From contig JBEKDJ010000225.1 in NCBI GenBank assembly GCA_050014415.1, positions 1-16,033 of the forward strand: a stretch of DNA of 16,033 nucleotides, given 5' to 3'. Each line of letters opens with the position of its first letter. Position 1 is the first letter of the stretch. Positions 1-7,323 of this stretch are shown here, piece after piece. The position numbers were made by a program, and so were the translations under genes. The notes under the pieces are model-generated. The model saw only the letters and a program-made list of their open reading frames with translations, was not told the origin of the DNA and ran no database searches. This DNA is from JBEKDJ01 sp050014415. GTDB lineage: Bacteria; Desulfobacterota; BSN033; UBA1163.

Positions 1-540
1 ACACCCTCAATGAGAAGGGAGGCGAAGGTGATCAACTTTGGCATCATCTATGGCATGAGCGCCTACGGTCTCTCACAACAATTGGGGACAGAGCCAAAGA
101 TCGCTCAGTCGTACATTGATGAGTATTTCAAGAGATATACTGGGGTTCAAATCTATATCGAAAAGAGTTTGGAGGAGGCAAGAGAGAAAGGTTATGTGAC
201 CACCCTTTTCCACCGACGGCGTTATCTTCCTGACATCCACTCTCCCAACACCCCAATTCGACAAGCCTCTGAGAGGATGGCGGTCAACACTCCCCTCCAA
301 GGGACAGCGGCAGATATCATCAAGGTGGCAATGATCCACATTCAGAACCGGATAGAGGAACTCGGCCTCTCCACTAAAATGATCATGCAGGTTCACGACG
401 AATTGGTCTTTGAGATTCCTGAAGAGGAGATTCCAAGAGCCCTTCCAATGATCCAGAAGGAGATGGTGACGGTGACGAGCCTCTCTGTCCCTCTCAAGGT
501 CTCCATCCATTCAGGCAGAAATTGGGCAGAAGTCCATTGA
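1..540 (+). CDS. polA: DNA polymerase I, C-terminal part (5' end outside window)
   Basis: This is the last ~179 codons of a family A DNA polymerase, which fills gaps and replaces RNA primers during replication and repair. The frame is open from base 1, so the gene begins upstream. The fragment opens in the fingers O-helix: RREAKVINFGIIYG carries the conserved Arg, Lys and Tyr that contact the incoming dNTP and template. Near the end, MQVHDELVFEI is motif C of the palm, with the His-Asp-Glu that holds a catalytic metal ligand. The reading ends in the usual short tail after the last palm strand, with TGA at 538-540. It is the only plus-strand gene and converges on the Slp gene. Exonuclease domains cannot be judged because they lie outside the window. 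Identification is firm; only the 5' extent is unknown. Confidence 0.97.
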   Translation, partial: TPSMRREAKVINFGIIYGMSAYGLSQQLGTEPKIAQSYIDEYFKRYTGVQIYIEKSLEEAREKGYVTTLFHRRRYLPDIHSPNTPIRQASERMAVNTPLQGTAADIIKVAMIHIQNRIEELGLSTKMIMQVHDELVFEIPEEEIPRALPMIQKEMVTVTSLSVPLKVSIHSGRNWAEVH

Positions 541-715
541 TTATGGTTGGGAGCGACGGGTGGGAGGTATTCATGGTGAACGGTTGAACAAAGGAGTCAT
601 GGCGAGGAGCCTAGTGCTGACCCAATCCGTCAGGATGGCTTCATTTCGCAGGATTGGATTCGCAACGATACTACGTGAATTTCAATTTGTTTCCAGAACA
701 AGCGCCTCAATGGAA
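541..715. other. Convergent intergenic gap polA/slp, no gene seen
   Basis: These 175 bases separate the two converging stop codons. A weak inverted repeat ATCC/GGAT around the GTCA loop near 628-639 is the only hairpin seen, and no T-tract follows it. No convincing intrinsic terminator, RNA gene or small CDS is visible. Confidence 0.5.
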
Positions 716-1243
716 TCAAAAACGCAGCCCTCTTTGGGTGGGATCGTACCAATATCGGCCCGGATAAGGCTGGGGGTCTGAGTAAGGATAGAGATAGTCC
801 TTCCAAAGGTGGATCTCTTCGGTCGAAATAACAGGATATCGGTAATCTCCTTCACTAAGAGATTCTATTTTCTCCTGTTGAGCAGTCCCTTGAATCTCAC
901 CTGCCACCGTGATCTTCTTTCCCCTATCGAATTGAGAAAAGTCTAGAGATTCGGTGATTGAAATTAAGAATTTTCCTTCCGAAGCGTATGCTTCTTCGGG
1001 TTTTCCTCTCCACCCCAGGGGCATTTGTAAGATCTCAATGAACGTCGTTTCATCTTGAGGGAGGACCTGAATGACCTTCCCACCCCAGAGTACGGTCTTG
1101 CCTTTACAAGCATCCGGATCTTGAAGGACCTTCCCGAAAGTCAAAGACGAATCCACCTTGGCCATCAGCTTCGGTGAGATGGCTGGGGCACAACTAAGAA
1201 CCAGAACGGAAAGGAGGAAAAACAAAAATGACTGGGCTATCAT
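716..1243 (-). CDS. Slp-family outer-membrane lipoprotein
   Basis: A 175-residue lipoprotein resembling the Slp (starvation lipoprotein) family of outer-membrane proteins induced by carbon starvation or stress in enterobacteria; their molecular role is poorly defined. The N-terminus is a short hydrophobic signal ending in the lipobox LVLSC, which makes Cys18 the lipidated residue. The body has the family pattern: GKVLQDPDACKGKTVLWGG, then a segment ending in MPLGWRGKP, then GKKITVAGEIQG. The C-terminus is Tyr/Pro/Trp-rich (DPQPYPGRYWYDP). The ATG at 1243 is chosen because AGAGG lies 5 bases before it and it gives a compact signal peptide; an in-frame ATG at 1264 has no Shine-Dalgarno sequence. 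The gene stands alone, with a possible operator at 1328-1384 that resembles one upstream of the cus operon. Family assignment is good; a role in metal stress is inference from context. Confidence 0.82.
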   Translation of the reverse strand: MIAQSFLFFLLSVLVLSCAPAISPKLMAKVDSSLTFGKVLQDPDACKGKTVLWGGKVIQVLPQDETTFIEILQMPLGWRGKPEEAYASEGKFLISITESLDFSQFDRGKKITVAGEIQGTAQQEKIESLSEGDYRYPVISTEEIHLWKDYLYPYSDPQPYPGRYWYDPTQRGLRF

Positions 1244-1327
1244 CTTCACCTCTTCTAACCCCATTTAGAATCCAAAATTCGAAGAAAAGAGTTCTTTCGT
1301 GATAGATTAAAACGGCCCAAAACAGCA

Positions 1328-1384
1328 GTAAATAGGGTGAAACACGTATTCTGCAACGAATGAGACTGTATTTTAGGACTGGAT
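1328..1384 (-). promoter_or_regulatory. Possible operator/promoter region of slp (motif copy A)
   Basis: On the plus strand this stretch has GTAAATAGGGT at 1328-1338, CGTATTC at 1345-1351 and GACTGTATTT at 1364-1373. The same blocks occur with identical spacing at 15809-15864, upstream of the cus operon. I count about 33 identical positions over the 46 aligned bases 1328-1373. AAATAGG and CGTATTC form an imperfect dyad over 8 bases. The site lies 85-140 bases upstream of the slp start, a sensible place for regulator binding. The regulator is unknown, and chance similarity in AT-rich DNA is not excluded. Confidence 0.45.
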
Positions 1385-1427
1385 GATCGGAGAGCTTGAA
1401 GATTCATGAAGAGAAGCAATCTCCAGG

Positions 1428-1694
1428 CTATTGGAGGTCCTTCTTCTTCTGTTCAAATTCTTCTTTGTTAATTTCCCCCCGGGCATAGCGTTTCTTCAAG
1501 ATATCGAGGGGAGTTTCCTCAGGCCTTGACGTCTTTCCCATTCCGATAAGCCATCGAACGAGTAAAATCAGACACAAGATAACAAATCCCCAGAACAGGA
1601 TCATGAAGATCCATCCGATTCCCCACCACCCCCACATCATCCCTGGTCCCATCCCGTAATCATGCCAATTCCATTGAGTCCACATCGCTTCCAT
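1428..1694 (-). CDS. Small SHOCT-domain membrane protein
   Basis: An 88-residue protein with three parts. Residues 1-25 are rich in Trp, Met, Gly and His (including YGMGPGMMWGWWG). Residues 26-50 form one hydrophobic transmembrane helix. Residues 62-88 are a SHOCT motif (PLDILKKRYARGEINKEEF), a short C-terminal helical module often seen in bacterial membrane proteins and thought to aid oligomerisation. The start is preceded by GGAGG 7 bases away. The ATG lies 4 bases after the htrA-like stop, so the two genes are almost certainly co-transcribed and probably translationally linked. Small SHOCT proteins with Met/Trp-rich N-termini are often seen near heavy-metal genes; metal contact by the Met/His/Trp segment is inference. 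The precise function is unknown. Confidence 0.85.
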   Translation of the reverse strand: MEAMWTQWNWHDYGMGPGMMWGWWGIGWIFMILFWGFVILCLILLVRWLIGMGKTSRPEETPLDILKKRYARGEINKEEFEQKKKDLQ

Positions 1695-1698
1695 TTGA

Positions 1699-2784
1699 CT
1701 ACCTCCGTCTCGGTCTCTCCTCCAGTTTCACCTTTACTTCATCAAATCCCTCTTTTCTTAAGACCTTCAAAAGAATCGTGTCCCCCGGTTTCTTCTCACG
1801 AATATACCGGATCAGGTCATCGTTGGTTTTCACATCCTGTTGATCCGCCTTCACTACAATGTCTCCTCCCACGATCAGCACGGTGTTGCCAACCTGTACC
1901 TTGCGGTTTCCCCCCTTCAGATCCGCTTTATCTGCTGGCCCGCCCTTGACCACCTCTGCAATCAATGCACCTCGTTCCACCGGCAACTTTAAATACTTGG
2001 CAACCTCCGGGAAGAGGGACATGATGGTTGCTCCAATCCATGGATGGGTCACATACCCTTTCGCTATCAATTCCGGCACCAGCCGTTTTGCCATGTTGAC
2101 GGGGATTGCGAATCCAATCCCCACGCTTCCACCGGAAGGGCTGATGATGGCACTGTTGATCCCGATCATCTCTCCTTCAGAGTTCAAAAGGGGACCGCCT
2201 GAGTTTCCTGGATTGATGGCCGCATCGGTCTGGATGATGTCTTCCATCATTGTCCCCAATTCGGAGCGGATGGTTCGTCCGAGGGAACTGATGATCCCGG
2301 TTGTCAACGTCCTCTCCAACCCGAACGGATTCCCAATGGCAAGAACCTTCTGACCAATCTTCAAATTCTTCGAATCCCCCATTGGAATGATCTTCAACTT
2401 CTCCTTCGGAGCATCGATCTTGATCACTGCCAAATCACTATCCGGATCGGATCCAATCAGTTTGGCGGGATACCTCGACTCATTTGCCAGAGTCACCTCC
2501 AGCTTTTGGGCATTGGCCACCACGTGCTGATTGGTCAATATATGCCCTTTCGTATCGATGATGGAGCCAGAGCCTGATCCTTGGGTCGGAAACGCGTTGA
2601 AGAAGAAATCCATCTGCACAGCAGTACTGGTGACGTTGACCACTCCATCAGCCACTTTCTCATAGACGGCAATGTTGTTTTTTTCGTCCTCCGTAACAGA
2701 GAAGGCATGTTCCGTGCCGAAAAGAGAGAAGAGAAGGATGAAGATGACAATCCACAGCCGTTTTGGTGTTTTTTCCTGAACCAT
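1699..2784 (-). CDS. HtrA/Deg-type serine protease with one PDZ domain
   Basis: A 361-residue trypsin-like protease of the DegP/DegQ/DegS (HtrA) group, which degrades or senses misfolded envelope proteins. Residues 8-29 form a hydrophobic signal peptide or anchor after KTPKR, so the enzyme acts in the periplasm, perhaps membrane-tethered. The catalytic triad is intact: His87 (TNQHVV), Asp117 (DPDSDLAV) and Ser195 (NPGNSGGPL). The oxyanion region GNPFGLERT is also present. A single PDZ domain covers about 247-355 and includes the GGDIVVKADQQ segment. The length fits one-PDZ DegS-like proteins rather than two-PDZ DegP. A GGGGG tract 8 bases before the ATG serves as ribosome binding site. The SHOCT gene follows after 4 bases. 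Repeat copy 1 begins 80 bases upstream, so the promoter lies in or beyond that repeat. degP, degQ and degS cannot be told apart here. Confidence 0.93.
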   Translation of the reverse strand: MVQEKTPKRLWIVIFILLFSLFGTEHAFSVTEDEKNNIAVYEKVADGVVNVTSTAVQMDFFFNAFPTQGSGSGSIIDTKGHILTNQHVVANAQKLEVTLANESRYPAKLIGSDPDSDLAVIKIDAPKEKLKIIPMGDSKNLKIGQKVLAIGNPFGLERTLTTGIISSLGRTIRSELGTMMEDIIQTDAAINPGNSGGPLLNSEGEMIGINSAIISPSGGSVGIGFAIPVNMAKRLVPELIAKGYVTHPWIGATIMSLFPEVAKYLKLPVERGALIAEVVKGGPADKADLKGGNRKVQVGNTVLIVGGDIVVKADQQDVKTNDDLIRYIREKKPGDTILLKVLRKEGFDEVKVKLEERPRRR

Positions 2785-2864
2785 TTCATCATCCCCCTTT
2801 CAATACTGACCGGTTATTCAAGGCTGTCAGCCCTGAAAGATCAATCATCAAAGGCTGAATTATT

Positions 2865-2985
2865 TAGTGTCTGTCCATAAACAGCCTTTTCTGTCATGCC
2901 GGACTTGATCCGGCATCCAGAAGGTCTTGAAAGGACTGGATTCCGGCTTTCGCCGGAATGACGATTCTAATTAAAGAGGCAATTT
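2865..2985. repeat. REP/MITE-like repeat, copy 1 (right end missing)
   Basis: This 121-bp unit matches 7891-8011 with one mismatch (T at 2887, C in the other copy). It holds two perfect 8-bp hairpins: ATGCCGGA/TCCGGCAT at 2896-2916 and ATTCCGGC/GCCGGAAT at 2940-2959. ATCCAG and CTGGAT between them also pair, and GTCAT...ATGAC closes the outside, giving one large imperfect palindrome. The left end TAGTGTCTGTCCATAAA is present. The inverted right end found at copy 2 is absent here: similarity stops at 2985, 13 bases before the cysK stop codon. No transposase is encoded. Confidence 0.93.
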
Positions 2986-2998
2986 CAATTCTCCTATA

Positions 2999-3976
2999 CT
3001 ATATCCTGGGAAGACCACCCTCGTCGAAGACCCCTTCAAAAAGCGGACCGCTCAGATACCTTTCACCAGAATCGGGTAGTATGGCCACGATTGTTTTCTC
3101 TACGAATTCACGGTTCCTTGCAAGTCTTAGCGCAACGGCAATTGCTGCACCACAACTAGCGCCCGAAAGAATACCTTCCTCGCGTGCGAGCCGCCTGGCA
3201 TATGCTATGGCTTCCTCGCTCGTGACTTGTTCTACACGATCCACCATAGACAAGTCTAGCGTATCTGGAATGAAACCAGCACCAATTCCCTGAATCTTGT
3301 GCGGACCTGGTGTGAGTTCTTGTTTCGCAAGATGCTGTGTAATGACAGGACTTTCAGCGGGTTCAACAGCAACACTTATCATCTTCTTCTTTTTTTCTCC
3401 CTTAATATATCGCGATACACCTGAAATCGTGCCTCCCGTGCCTACACCAGAAACGAGTACATCTATCCCGCCGTTCGTCTGTTCCCAGATCTCAGGACCT
3501 GTGGTTTTGAAATGGATTTCCGGGTTTGCGGTATTCTTAAACTGCTGGGGCATAAAGTAATTGGGATTCGACGCTGCAATACGCTCAGCCTGCTCAATGG
3601 CACCCTTCATTCCCTTTACTCCCGGTGTGAGAATGATGGTCGCCCCGAAAATAGCAAGTACCTTGCGCCGTTCCATCGACATCGTCTCAGGCATGGTGAC
3701 ACTCAGTTTATATCCCCTTGCGGCAGCCACAAAGGCCAAGGCAATGCCGGTGTTTCCGCTTGTGGGTTCAATGATCTCCATCCCAGGCTTGAGTAAACCC
3801 TGTTTCTCTGCTGTCCAGATCATATTCGCGCCAATTCGGCACTTCACTGAATAGGCGGGGTTACGACCTTCGATCTTGGCCAGTATGGTGGCCTTGAGTC
3901 CTTTCGCCATTCTGTTAATCTTCACCACCGGACTATTTCCAATTGACAAGGTGTTGTCTGCAAACCATTTTTCCAT
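2999..3976 (-). CDS. cysK: Cysteine synthase A (O-acetylserine sulfhydrylase)
   Basis: A 325-residue PLP enzyme that makes L-cysteine from O-acetylserine and sulfide in the cytoplasm. Lys45 in NPAYSVKCRIGANM is the PLP-binding lysine. TSGNTG (72-77) is the substrate/asparagine loop, GVGTGGT (177-183) holds the PLP phosphate, and PDSGERYLSG (301-310) supplies the C-terminal Ser that contacts the PLP ring nitrogen. Length is normal for CysK. The ATG follows AAGGAGGT at about 6 bases, a strong ribosome binding site. It lies 213 bases downstream of copA on the same strand and ends 13 bases before repeat copy 1. No cysE, cysM or sulfate-assimilation gene is adjacent. Its place in a copper cluster could be a way to supply thiols, but that is inference. 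CysM is less likely given the CysK-type NPxxSVK and YLS motifs. Confidence 0.95.
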   Translation of the reverse strand: MEKWFADNTLSIGNSPVVKINRMAKGLKATILAKIEGRNPAYSVKCRIGANMIWTAEKQGLLKPGMEIIEPTSGNTGIALAFVAAARGYKLSVTMPETMSMERRKVLAIFGATIILTPGVKGMKGAIEQAERIAASNPNYFMPQQFKNTANPEIHFKTTGPEIWEQTNGGIDVLVSGVGTGGTISGVSRYIKGEKKKKMISVAVEPAESPVITQHLAKQELTPGPHKIQGIGAGFIPDTLDLSMVDRVEQVTSEEAIAYARRLAREEGILSGASCGAAIAVALRLARNREFVEKTIVAILPDSGERYLSGPLFEGVFDEGGLPRI

Positions 3977-4114
3977 TGTGGACCTCCTTCGTTAGGTAAT
4001 GGGTCTGGGTGGGTTTATCACGATCACCCGGCCCCTGCGTGCCGAAACACCTGACTGCGTGAAGCCGCTCTCGCCTACCAAAGAACTCGTTCGCCCTCCA
4101 TAGTCATTCTATTA

Positions 4115-4153
4115 CGGCGGACAGGTCCGGCGAGCAGGCCGGCGAAGGCAGGC
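4115..4153. repeat. GC-rich degenerate tandem repeat between copA and cysK
   Basis: Three imperfect units of 12-14 bases follow one another: CGGCGGACAGGT, CCGGCGAGCAGGC and CGGCGAAGGCAGGC. CCGGC/GCCGG within it can form a 5-bp hairpin. The stretch is much richer in G+C than the flanking intergenic DNA. It sits about 37-75 bases after the copA stop and could attenuate read-through into cysK, but no T-tract follows. Confidence 0.5.
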
Positions 4154-4189
4154 ACTCTGGCATGTAGGCACGGTCGCGCTATTTCATGT

Positions 4190-6664
4190 CTAACTCATGG
4201 GTGGGGCAAATCTACGAAGTCTCAGAGCATTTGATACCACTGTCACAGATGAAAAGGCCATTGCCCCGGCTGCGAGGATGGGGTTGAGGAGGATGTGAAA
4301 AAATGGGAAGAGGACTCCTGCAGCTACAGGGATGAGAATCGTATTGTAAGCGAAAGCCCAGAAGAGGTTCTGTTTGATATTCCGGATAGTCGCCTTGCTT
4401 AAAGCAATGGCAGTCACAACCCCTCTCAGATCCCCGCTGATCAACGTAATATCAGAGGACTCCATCGCCACATCGGTTCCCGTTCCAATCGCAATTCCCA
4501 CATCGGCCTGGGCTAAGGCAGGTGCATCGTTAATGCCGTCGCCCACCATTCCAACCTTCTTCCCCTCCTCCTGAAGCCGCTTGATCTCCGCTGCCTTCAT
4601 CTCAGGAAGGACTTCTGCCAGCACCCGGTCGATCCCAATTTGATCGGCGATCGCCTTGGCCGTTCGCTGATTATCGCCCGTGAGCATGGCAACTTCCAAT
4701 CCCATTCGGTGAAGGGCCTCCACAGCCTTCTTCGAGTTTTCCTTCAATGTATCCGCAACAGCAATGATCCCCCCCATTTCACCATTCACCGCCAAAAACA
4801 TCGGCGTCTTCCCTTTATTGGAAAGCTGTTCAGCCCTATCAACCCATCCATTCAGAACCACCCCTCTCTCTTCCATCAACCTCACATTCCCAAGGAGGAT
4901 CTTTCTTGAATCAATCGTAGCCTCGATGCCATGACCTGCCATGGCCTGGAAATCCGCTGGATTCAGGAGATTCAACTTCTCCTCTTTCGCTTTATTGACG
5001 ATCGCCTCCCCCAAAGGATGTTCTGATCCTTTCTCGGCTGAGGCTGCCAAGATCAAGATTTCTTTCATGGCAAACTTGTCAGACGCGATGACGTCCGTCA
5101 CAGAGGGCTCTCCTCGGGTCAATGTCCCCGTTTTGTCCAGGACGATGGTATTCAATTGGTGAGCAGTCTCTAATGCCTCTGCTCCCCGAATGAGAATCCC
5201 ATGTTCAGCGCCCTTACCCGTTCCCACCATAATGGAAGTAGGGGTCGCCAATCCCAACGCACAAGGGCAAGCAATGATAAGGACGGCAACAAAGTTAAGA
5301 AAGGCATAAGTCATCGCCGGGGGTGGGCCGAAGAAATACCAAACGAAGAAGGTAACGATGGCGATCGAAATCACAACGGGAACGAAGTAACTGGCGATCA
5401 CATCAACCATGCGAGCGATCGGCAGTTTTGAGCCCTGTGCCTCTTGTACCAACCGAATGATCTGGGCCAGGACCGTATCCCTTCCAACCTTGACGGCTTC
5501 GAATCTAAATGCCCCAGTCTTATTGATGGTCGCACCAATGACGGCATCGCCCGCTCTCTTTTCCACCGGCAACGACTCCCCTGTCACCATTGACTCATCA
5601 ACAGAGGAGTAGCCGTCTCTTACAATACCATCTACCGGAATCTTCTCCCCAGGCCGAACGATGACCATATCACCCGGGATCACCTCTCCCACCGGAATAT
5701 CCATCTCATGATCCTTTCGGATGATCCTCGCTGTCTTCGGTTGAAGGCCGATCAGCTTCTTAATGGCCTCCGAGGTTCTCCCTTTTGCCCTTGCCTCCAG
5801 ATATCTTCCAAGAAGAATGAGGACGATGATGGCCGCAGAGGTATCAAAATAGACATCCATCATGAAGCCTTTGACCATAATCAGGTGAGGCGCAAAGGTG
5901 ACGATGAGGCTATAGAGATAAGCCGCAGAGGTACCCACAGCAATAAGCGTGTTCATATCACTTGTCTTATGTTTGGTCGCCTTCCAGAACCCTACATAAA
6001 ACTGCCATCCTGCCCAGAATTGGACAGGAGTAGCTAACAAGAATTGAATGAAGAAATTAATCTCTCTCGGAAAGCTGCCCAACTTCTCAAAGAGGTGGGG
6101 CCCATACATGAGAATGAGGATAGGGACAAGGAGAAAAACACCCGTGACCAATTTCCATTTCAATCGGGAAAGGTCTGCCTCCCTGGCGAGTCTCTCCTTC
6201 TCAACAATATCTTCCTCTTCCACTTCAAGAACGTGATAGCCTGCTTCTTGGACCGCCTTCTTGAGATCCCAGACCGTTACCGCGCCGGGAATGTATTCGA
6301 CGGTGGCCCTTTCGGTAGCGAAGTTGACGCTCGCACGAACGACTCCGTTTACCGCATCCAGTGCCTTCTCCACTTTACTCACACAAGAGGCACACGTCAT
6401 CCCCTGAACGGGGAGAATCACTTTCTCCGGCCTTGCCCCGTAACCCAGATCCCTCACCCTCTCAATCACATGGGAAAGATCTATTTGAGCAGGATGAAAA
6501 ACGACCGTGGCCTTCTCGGCAGCAAAGTTGACAGTGGCTTTGGACACCCCCTCCAGGCTCGATAGACCTTTCTCAATCTTCGCCGCGCAACTCGCACAAG
6601 ACATTCCTGTGATGGGAAGATCAATGCGCTTCAATTCTTCTTTTGAATCTCTGGATTCCATCAT
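4190..6664 (-). CDS. copA: Cu(I)-exporting P1B-type ATPase
   Basis: An 824-residue inner-membrane pump that uses ATP to move Cu(I) from cytoplasm to periplasm. Two N-terminal HMA domains each carry CxxC: Cys23/Cys26 (GMSCASC) and Cys91/Cys94 (GMTCASC). Eight transmembrane segments follow, with the transport motif CPC at 466-468. Cytoplasmic motifs are complete: TGES 361-364, phosphorylated Asp510 in DKTGT, the SEHPLG His-Pro at 549-550, and GDGIND 708-713. Tyr773-Asn774 in TM7 and MAFSS (802-806) in TM8 match the Cu(I)/Ag(I) class P1B-1 and argue against Zn/Cd pumps. The gene lies 72 bases after the Met/His-rich periplasmic protein, probably in one operon. The start is ATGATG (6664 or 6661); no good Shine-Dalgarno sequence precedes it because a short A/T-rich tandem repeat occupies that position. 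Ag(I) as an alternative substrate is possible. Confidence 0.96.
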   Translation of the reverse strand: MMESRDSKEELKRIDLPITGMSCASCAAKIEKGLSSLEGVSKATVNFAAEKATVVFHPAQIDLSHVIERVRDLGYGARPEKVILPVQGMTCASCVSKVEKALDAVNGVVRASVNFATERATVEYIPGAVTVWDLKKAVQEAGYHVLEVEEEDIVEKERLAREADLSRLKWKLVTGVFLLVPILILMYGPHLFEKLGSFPREINFFIQFLLATPVQFWAGWQFYVGFWKATKHKTSDMNTLIAVGTSAAYLYSLIVTFAPHLIMVKGFMMDVYFDTSAAIIVLILLGRYLEARAKGRTSEAIKKLIGLQPKTARIIRKDHEMDIPVGEVIPGDMVIVRPGEKIPVDGIVRDGYSSVDESMVTGESLPVEKRAGDAVIGATINKTGAFRFEAVKVGRDTVLAQIIRLVQEAQGSKLPIARMVDVIASYFVPVVISIAIVTFFVWYFFGPPPAMTYAFLNFVAVLIIACPCALGLATPTSIMVGTGKGAEHGILIRGAEALETAHQLNTIVLDKTGTLTRGEPSVTDVIASDKFAMKEILILAASAEKGSEHPLGEAIVNKAKEEKLNLLNPADFQAMAGHGIEATIDSRKILLGNVRLMEERGVVLNGWVDRAEQLSNKGKTPMFLAVNGEMGGIIAVADTLKENSKKAVEALHRMGLEVAMLTGDNQRTAKAIADQIGIDRVLAEVLPEMKAAEIKRLQEEGKKVGMVGDGINDAPALAQADVGIAIGTGTDVAMESSDITLISGDLRGVVTAIALSKATIRNIKQNLFWAFAYNTILIPVAAGVLFPFFHILLNPILAAGAMAFSSVTVVSNALRLRRFAPPMS

Positions 6665-6665
6665 T

Positions 6666-6712
6666 TCAATTTCAGATTTCTAGATTTCAGATTTCAGATT
6701 TCTCAATCTGCA
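6666..6712. repeat. Low-complexity heptamer repeat in copA leader
   Basis: Read on the minus strand, the bases just before copA are built from variants of the heptamer AAATCTG (for example AATCTGAAATCTG, then AAATCTAG and AAATCTG). The tract fills the place where a ribosome binding site is expected. The related octamer-like run GAATTGAG, GAATTGCG, GAATATTC occurs on the minus strand at about 7283-7306, between the next two genes. Confidence 0.6.
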
Positions 6713-6736
6713 ATTTGCAAATTGGTATGTGCCGTC

Positions 6737-7216
6737 CTACTTTATTTCATAATATATCCCAGCCGTTCTCTTTCTGTCCCCTATCTTAAAAAGGACCATC
6801 ACCTGATATTTTCCCTTCTCGGGGAGATTGAAATAGGCATCGTAACTCTTCATCATCTCTTCATACTTCAGAGGTTTGATCTGATCTTTTCCCGCCGGAT
6901 CAACCATTTTCATGTTGATCTGAGCATCGGTGATCGCCTTCTGCGTCTTTTCATCCTCCAAAGTCACTGTGATGTTGTGGGTGGTACCGGACTCCACGTC
7001 CTCCTTCATCTTCATGTCCTTGAGCATCTTCTGATGCTCTTGGTTTGCCATGATCTGAAAGGCCACCTTGACGCCCTCAACGAGAACCTCTTTGGTATCC
7101 ATCTTCATGGACTCACCCATCTGCATGCCTCCGTGCATGTGCTGGGCCATGCAGAGTGGAGAAAGAACAAACAAACTCAAGACTGATATCACCAAACCCC
7201 CTACCCACTTCCTCAT
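6737..7216 (-). CDS. Met/His-rich periplasmic protein, probable copper-binding partner of CopA
   Basis: A 159-residue exported protein. Residues 1-24 are a signal peptide ending CMA|Q. The mature N-terminus is rich in possible soft-metal ligands: QHMHGGMQMGESMKMD holds two His and five Met, and 16 Met occur overall. Residues ~78-159 look like a small beta-sandwich (NITVTLEDEKTQK, then YFNLPEKGKYQVMVLFK), resembling YtkA/FixH-like periplasmic Ig-fold domains; this family link is tentative. The start is strong: AAGGAGGT 7 bases before ATG. copA follows 72 bases downstream on the same strand. This arrangement suggests it accepts or buffers the Cu(I) released by CopA, but that function is inferred from composition and position. 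It is not CusF by sequence, and no named family member is recognised. Confidence 0.72.
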   Translation of the reverse strand: MRKWVGGLVISVLSLFVLSPLCMAQHMHGGMQMGESMKMDTKEVLVEGVKVAFQIMANQEHQKMLKDMKMKEDVESGTTHNITVTLEDEKTQKAITDAQINMKMVDPAGKDQIKPLKYEEMMKSYDAYFNLPEKGKYQVMVLFKIGDRKRTAGIYYEIK

Positions 7217-7323
7217 GACGATGACCTCCTTTTTGAAATGGCTATTTGATTGTGAATTCAGAATTTAGAAATTTGTTTTGAATATTCCGCAATTCCTCAA
7301 TTCTGATCCCTGAATTCGAAGTT

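Noticed and set aside
560..781. Small plus-strand ORF of 73 codons after polA
   Set aside because: It overlaps the 3' end of slp in antisense, has no recognisable domain, and its internal ATG has a purine-rich site only 2 bases away. Most likely a chance open frame.
6722..7186. Long plus-strand open frame rich in Leu and His opposite the Met/His-rich protein
   Set aside because: It is an antisense shadow: the minus-strand frame has a signal peptide, a strong ribosome binding site and operon context.
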